From Flavobacteriales bacterium CG18_big_fil_WC_8_21_14_2_50_32_9 (GTDB lineage Bacteria > Bacteroidota > Bacteroidia > Flavobacteriales_E > Vicingaceae): 7,587 bases of DNA. Within the stretch, counting starts at the first letter, position 1; each line of letters opens with the position of its first letter. The DNA is taken from contig PCUH01000079.1 in the NCBI GenBank assembly GCA_002770955.1, positions 6,316 through 13,902 on the forward strand, written 5' to 3'. Position numbers and translations under genes: made by a program. This document shows positions 6,387-7,587 of this stretch, in pieces. The notes under the pieces are model-generated. The model saw only the letters and a list, made by a program, of their open reading frames with translations, made no database searches and was not told the origin of the DNA.

Positions 6387-7411
6387 TTATTCAACTTCAT
6401 AAAAACTGCACCGCTCAAGAGCACCTTGTATTAGACGAACTATTAGCACAAAACAACATAAAAACGGTTGAGATAAATACGCAATTCAATCATTATTTGG
6501 TGTGTATTCTCAAGAGAGAATTTGACATAAGACACATCGGAAATTTGGCATGTGTAAAAGATGTGCATCGCGTAACTGACGGCTATAAATTAGTTTCTCG
6601 CCAATGGAAAGTTAATCCCACTAAAATTGATTTGGGTGATGGGGTAATTATTCAAGAAGGAGATTTCACGCTCATGGCAGGACCTTGCTCTATTGAAAGT
6701 GAAGCACAAGTGGAGCGTATTGTAAAAGAATTGGTAAAAAATGACGTGAAAATTATGCGTGGAGGCGTTTACAAACCACGCAGTTCGCCCTATTCGTTTA
6801 GAGGTTTAGGTATTGATGGATTGAAGATGTTTCATGCACAATGCCAAGCACACGGTATTAAAATCATTACCGAAGTCATGCAGGTTTCACAAATTAGAGA
6901 GATGGCAGATTATGTAGATATTTTTCAGGTAGGTGCACGTAATACACAAAATTTTAACTTGCTCGATGCCCTTGGGGAAATAGACAAACCCGTAATGATA
7001 AAGCGAGGAATTTCGGGTACGATTGATGAATTGTTGCAATCGGCTGAGTATATTTTTTCAGCAGGGAATGAAAAATTGATGTTGTGTGAACGAGGAATTA
7101 GAACTTTTGAAAGTGCGTATAGAAATACATTCGATATCAATGCTATTCCAATATTGAAAGAAAAAAGTCATTTGCCTGTAATTGCCGACCCATCGCACGG
7201 AATAGGCATTCGTAAGCATGTAGAAAAAATTACGTTGGCGAGTTTGGCAGCAGGGGCAGATGGCGCTATTGTAGAAATGCACTACGAACCCGAAAAAGCA
7301 TTTTCAGATGGGCAGCAAAACTTAAATTTTGAAGAGTTTGGAGGGTTGGTAATGAAGATAAATAAGTTAAAAAAAATTACTAATTCGTTTGTTCATAGTG
7401 TTAGTTATTAA
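6383..7411 (+). CDS. aroF: 3-deoxy-7-phosphoheptulonate (DAHP) synthase, type I-beta with N-terminal regulatory domain
   Basis: The enzyme condenses phosphoenolpyruvate and erythrose 4-phosphate to DAHP, the first step of the shikimate pathway to chorismate. Residues 1 to about 75 resemble the ferredoxin-like (ACT-like) regulatory domain of the Thermotoga maritima enzyme and end in YKLVSRQWK. The barrel has AGPCSIES (99-106), GGVYKPRSSPYSFRGLG (127-143), EVM (164-166), QVGARNTQNF (182-191), KPVMIKRG (202-209), LCERGIRTFE (234-243), DPSHG (269-273) and SDGQQNL (308-314). C102, H272, E298 and D309 occupy the metal-ligand positions with the numbering I recall for Thermotoga. There is no fused chorismate mutase. 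It overlaps trpA by 4 nt, so it is probably expressed with the tryptophan genes. A polar 10-15-residue tail (about 330-342) follows the conserved part. The function is secure; the symbol varies between annotations (aroF, aroG, aroA). Confidence 0.95.
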   Translation: MIIQLHKNCTAQEHLVLDELLAQNNIKTVEINTQFNHYLVCILKREFDIRHIGNLACVKDVHRVTDGYKLVSRQWKVNPTKIDLGDGVIIQEGDFTLMAGPCSIESEAQVERIVKELVKNDVKIMRGGVYKPRSSPYSFRGLGIDGLKMFHAQCQAHGIKIITEVMQVSQIREMADYVDIFQVGARNTQNFNLLDALGEIDKPVMIKRGISGTIDELLQSAEYIFSAGNEKLMLCERGIRTFESAYRNTFDINAIPILKEKSHLPVIADPSHGIGIRKHVEKITLASLAAGADGAIVEMHYEPEKAFSDGQQNLNFEEFGGLVMKINKLKKITNSFVHSVSY

Positions 7412-7587
7412 TATGTTGATAAACAACTAAATCAGCGAAGCAAATCAGATTGGTTTCACTGAATAGTTACCTGTTTTTTAATTTTCAATATTCTCAAATA
7501 ATATAACTTACTGAAAATCAAAATGTTTTTTCAATAAAAAAAAGTGTGTATTTGCCCTATACTGCTTACCATAAATCATAGTGTAAA
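7412..7587. other. AT-rich intergenic region downstream of the operon
   Basis: No gene is visible in these 176 bases. Weak elements are GTTG (7415-7418) facing CAAC (7424-7427), TTAGTT (7401-7406) facing AACTAA (7425-7430), a direct repeat of AAATCAG at 7429-7435 and 7442-7448, TCAG (7445-7448) facing CTGA (7459-7462), a six-T run at 7474-7479, ATTTTCA (7481-7487) facing TGAAAAT (7512-7518) with a 24-base loop, and TTTTTT (7526-7531) close to an eight-A run (7536-7543). None makes a convincing GC-stemmed terminator. Confidence 0.6.
7547..7554 (+). promoter_or_regulatory. Weak Bacteroidota-type -7 promoter element candidate
   Basis: TGTATTTG matches five of the six fixed positions of the Bacteroidota -7 consensus TAnnTTTG. 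About 20 bases upstream there is only a T-run (7526-7531) and no clean TTG -33 element. If real, it would serve a gene beyond the right edge. The region is so AT-rich that a chance match is likely. Confidence 0.2.

Noticed and set aside
7391..7411. Late frameshift creating the polar tail of the DAHP synthase
   Set aside because: The conserved barrel ends near residue 328, and the total of 342 residues is close to that of the Thermotoga enzyme, so an ordinary variable tail is the simpler explanation.
7526..7543. T-run/A-run pair as a terminator hairpin
   Set aside because: The stem would be only A-T pairs with no GC base, and an A-run instead of a T-run follows, so it is more likely simple low-complexity sequence.
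1..7587. A novel defence, mobile or CRISPR-like system
   Set aside because: Every gene is a well-known enzyme of aromatic amino acid synthesis. There are no spaced repeat arrays, transposase or integrase genes, attachment sites or genes of unknown function.

Overview
This window holds one complete, tightly packed tryptophan-biosynthesis operon on the + strand, trpE-trpG-trpD-trpC-trpF-trpB-trpA, followed directly by a gene for a type I-beta DAHP synthase, the entry enzyme of the shikimate pathway. It suggests a member of the Bacteroidota. The sequence is AT-rich, none of the eight start codons has a recognisable Shine-Dalgarno sequence (the upstream stretches are A-rich instead), the protein variants look like Bacteroidota versions (for example DINSK in TrpF and ILPDMPL in TrpA), and trpC and trpF are separate genes. 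Family or genus cannot be decided from the sequence alone.

Layout: positions 1-26 are a strong GC-rich hairpin with a T-run, probably the terminator of the preceding gene. Positions 29-54 hold a short imperfect hairpin that resembles a small intergenic repeat known from many bacterial genomes. There is no clear promoter before trpE (start 80). The eight genes run from 80 to 7411 with junctions between a 5-nt gap and a 23-nt overlap, so they are almost certainly co-transcribed and largely translationally coupled. Positions 7412-7587 are AT-rich non-coding sequence with no convincing terminator and only a weak promoter-like element near the end.

How the genes work together: the DAHP synthase makes the first intermediate leading to chorismate. 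TrpE with TrpG makes anthranilate from chorismate and glutamine, TrpD adds the phosphoribosyl group, TrpF isomerises, TrpC closes the indole ring, and TrpA with TrpB convert indole-3-glycerol phosphate and serine to tryptophan. All key catalytic residues I could locate are present, and no gene is broken. TrpE keeps the LLES-type tryptophan feedback motif, and the DAHP synthase keeps an N-terminal ferredoxin-like regulatory domain, so control by end products is expected at both branch entries.

No new biological system is visible. The points most worth a second look are the repeat and mini-ORF in the leader, the in-frame double stop between trpE and trpG, and the unknown effector of the operon-borne DAHP synthase.
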